From Chara braunii (lineage: Eukaryota > Streptophyta > Charophyceae > Charales > Characeae): a stretch of DNA of 32,761 bases. Location of the stretch: contig BFEA01000042.1 in the NCBI GenBank assembly GCA_003427395.1, positions 2,987,823-3,020,583 on the forward strand, given 5' to 3'. Below are positions 31,278 through 32,761 of the stretch, piece by piece (the first letter of the stretch is position 1; every line of letters begins with the position of its first letter). Under the pieces are notes generated by a model. The model was given only the letters and a program-made list of their open reading frames with translations, was not told the DNA's origin and made no database searches. A program made the translations under genes and the position numbers.

Positions 31278-31295
31278 ATACCCTTGTAAGGGTAT
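31278..31295. other. 18-bp palindrome near the LTR end, right copy
   Basis: ATACCCTTGTAAGGGTAT, perfect and identical to 13892-13909. Confidence 0.85.
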
Positions 31296-31306
31296 TCGCA
31301 CCGACA

Positions 31307-31310
31307 ACGC
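31307..31310. repeat. Target-site duplication, right copy (ACGC)
   Basis: Pairs with 6728-6731 across the whole element. Confidence 0.65.
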
Positions 31311-31844
31311 TGCACCGGGATGCCCACGCGGACTCAGTGAGCTTGACATCGAGGCATGAACACTCCGTGCCTCTGGGGGGCTTTCACTACCGAGTGAGCC
31401 TGAACCTAGTGCGGAAGGAGCGGTGAATTCTGCTTCCCCTGACCCCCTTTTTCCTTTTTCCGTATGATTTTGTCCATGGTCGGCCGGGTAGCATGTCGCT
31501 TGCAGCTCTCTGGGCCAAGCGCAAGCTTTCGAAAACAAAACCAGATGGAACCGGTCGTTTCGAGATAACCTCTTTTTCCTTCCCGACTCTCTCTCTCCCT
31601 GGTGTCATTAACCACGGCCCATATTCGAGAAATGCCTCAGTAGAGTCAGTACGAAACAAGAATCCCCCGTTCCGCCCGGGCGATAAGGGCATGCTAACTC
31701 TCGTGTCGCTTCGAAGTCCCGTAAAAAGTGAAACTGGGTAAGGCTCCCAGAATTCTATCCACTCCGCGCAGACTGTGAGGACCCCGGCCTCAGGTTTTTA
31801 CATTGATAATAACAAGCCTTGGGCACTGAGCCCGATTTAAATTG

Positions 31845-31848
<4 letters not shown>
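31311..31848. other. Unassigned right flank
   Basis: GC-moderate sequence. A 101-codon minus frame (31692-31387, with FLFRTDSTEAFLEYGPWLM) and an overlapping + frame (31493-31741) exist; I recognise neither and cannot say whether either is coding. Confidence 0.4.
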
Positions 31849-31890
<42 letters not shown>

Positions 31891-31918
31891 CAAGACCAAA
31901 AAAAAAAAAAAAAAAAAA
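31849..31918. repeat. (GA)n run followed by A21
   Basis: GA dinucleotides at 31849-31887 and, 10 bp later, 21 A residues at 31898-31918. Confidence 0.95.
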
Positions 31919-31990
31919 TTCATACACATCAGGTGTGTTTCCTTGAGTAATCTGCCAGCCATCATTGCCAATAGATCCCATCTGTCCTCA

Positions 31991-32045
31991 GTCTGTAGTC
32001 ATAATCAAAAAGAAAAGAAAAGAAAAGAAAAGGTCTGTAGTCATA
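31991..32045. repeat. (AAAAG)n flanked by a 13-bp direct repeat
   Basis: GTCTGTAGTCATA at 31991-32003 and 32033-32045 brackets AAAAG repeats at 32007-32032. This could be a small tandem duplication with pentamer expansion. Confidence 0.85.
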
Positions 32046-32047
32046 AA

Positions 32048-32310
32048 GTCACTCAGAACATGTGATTGCTTGGGCAGCCGACCTGGCATGTCTGCTCATG
32101 TGTGTAATTTCTTTCAAATGAAGAAAAAAGGAAAACAAACGATTTCTCAAAAAATCTTAAAAGAAAAAAAATAATAATAATAAAAATAAAAAAGGAAAAA
32201 AAAGAATGACAAAACAAAGATTACAGCGCTGGGTTGTCGTCTGGCAGTTTGTCAGAGACCCTGCAAAACCGAAAGGCTGCCTAAGCAATCACATGTTCTG
32301 AGAGTGTGAC
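32048..32310. repeat. Inverted repeat with 32/36-bp arms
   Basis: GTCACTCAGAACATGTGATT... (32048-32079) is the near-exact reverse complement of GGCTGCCTAAGCAATCACAT... (32275-32310), with one mismatch and a 4-bp length difference at the outer end. The 195-bp interior is A-rich and non-coding. It may be a foldback/MITE remnant. Confidence 0.85.
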
Positions 32311-32679
32311 TGATTGACATCGTACATGATGCAGCTATGATGGCCATCATGGGGAGACGGTCGGTTGGGAATGAGAGCTGACAGAGATTTTGCCTCTTTG
32401 ATTACTGTCCCTCGCTCTGCATGTCATCCTCAATTAAGGACTTTGTTACTCACAGTAGGACTTTTTAACTTATGTCAGGACGGAATTGCGGCCAGATGCA
32501 TACAGATCTGGTCGTAAATGCGGTCAGATACATTTAAGACAGTGCTGGAAGTGTGAGTTCGCCAGGGCCATGCTCCTTTGTACTAAAGTAATCATCTTTC
32601 TGCGTTCTTCCAATTTTTAACAACGAGTGACTCATCAAGGCACAACCATGGCACCAGTAGCACAAGAAGAGAGATCTGT

Positions 32680-32702
32680 AAAAAAAAAAAAAAAAAAAAA
32701 AA
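32680..32702. repeat. A23 run
   Basis: 23 consecutive A; another A-rich stretch closes the window at 32743-32761. Confidence 0.97.
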
Positions 32703-32761
32703 GAGAGAATCTCCCATCATAATGAACGACTGTTTGTAACAGGGAAAAAAAAAAATAAAAA

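Larger units (their letters stand above)
6732..31306 (-). mobile_element. Giant (24.6 kb) non-autonomous Ty3/gypsy-type LTR retrotransposon
   Basis: Two long direct repeats with TGTCG...CGACA ends bracket a minus-strand set of retroelement genes, and ACGC duplications flank the whole. In element orientation: LTR (31306-24017), tRNA-Asp-like PBS (24013-23995), gag (23690-22245), protease (to about 20800), RNase H tail, integrase (to about 18906), a second gag-like ORF (18737-15961), a hairpin repeat array and the second LTR (13920-6732). RT is absent. The integrase is of the YYW-C-x2-C type with VMDRGSEF and NAHVERG motifs. No clear polypurine tract is visible next to 13921, which is the weak point of the border assignment. 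Coding parts carry several stops and frameshifts, so mobility would have needed another element. Confidence 0.88.
24017..31306 (-). repeat. 5' LTR (right copy), 7290 bp
   Basis: Direct repeat of 6732-13920 with the same TGTCG and CGACA ends. It contains every sub-feature of the left LTR plus a net extra of about 63 bp at 25381-25451, a longer TA run and about 11 extra bp near 31140. From about 27340 onwards it has no N, so it is the better copy of that half. Confidence 0.9.

Noticed and set aside
31387-31741. Overlapping frames on both strands in the right flank as a possible host gene
   Set aside because: Neither is recognised, no splice or start context decides between them, so I leave the stretch unassigned.
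32337-32350. ATGATGGCCATCAT, a 14-bp palindrome
   Set aside because: Short palindromes of this length are expected occasionally by chance; no context supports a function.

Overview
The window is eukaryotic, repeat-dominated DNA with no intact cellular gene that I can recognise. Plant-type features are a chromodomain-bearing Ty3/gypsy pol, a tRNA-Asp-like primer binding site, a U6 snRNA-like sequence and long (AG)n, (CAGA)n and (TA)n microsatellites. Together they suggest a streptophyte (land plant or charophyte alga). A Chara-like genome is a guess from the style of the retroelement proteins and is not proven by the sequence.

Layout. 1-400: CAGA microsatellite, G-rich minisatellite and an alternating purine/pyrimidine tract. 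402-545 (-): a short retropepsin-like fragment pointing away from its neighbour. 586-4152 (+): a decayed Ty3/gypsy chromovirus pol (RT, RNase H, integrase, chromodomain) in one reading frame, broken by 11 nonsense codons and no frameshift. 4153-6731: non-coding DNA with small tandem repeats, a 93-bp (AG)n run and a tRNA/SINE-like segment.

6732-31306 (-): one very large LTR retrotransposon, about 24.6 kb. Its two long direct repeats (6732-13920 and 24017-31306, about 7.2 and 7.3 kb) both begin TGTCG and end CGACA, and the whole is flanked by the 4-bp duplication ACGC. Read on the minus strand the order is: 5' LTR, tRNA-Asp-like primer site, gag (capsid-like region, RGG/YQGQG repeats, CCHC knuckle), retropepsin, a deletion that removes RT and most of RNase H, the RNase H tail, an integrase with its DDE triad and GPY/F module, a second gag-like ORF ending in its own CCHC knuckle, a hairpin repeat array, and the 3' LTR. 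All coding parts carry stops and/or frameshifts, so the copy is non-autonomous and dead.

The LTRs themselves are unusual. Each carries five ~123-bp tandem repeats, an array of eight hairpins with an almost constant loop and changing but mostly complementary stems, and a U6 snRNA-like sequence in the same orientation as the element. 31307-32761 is flanking DNA with microsatellites, A-runs and a 32/36-bp inverted repeat. Many single N calls lie at identical positions in both LTRs, so part of the LTR sequence was probably built from one collapsed consensus.
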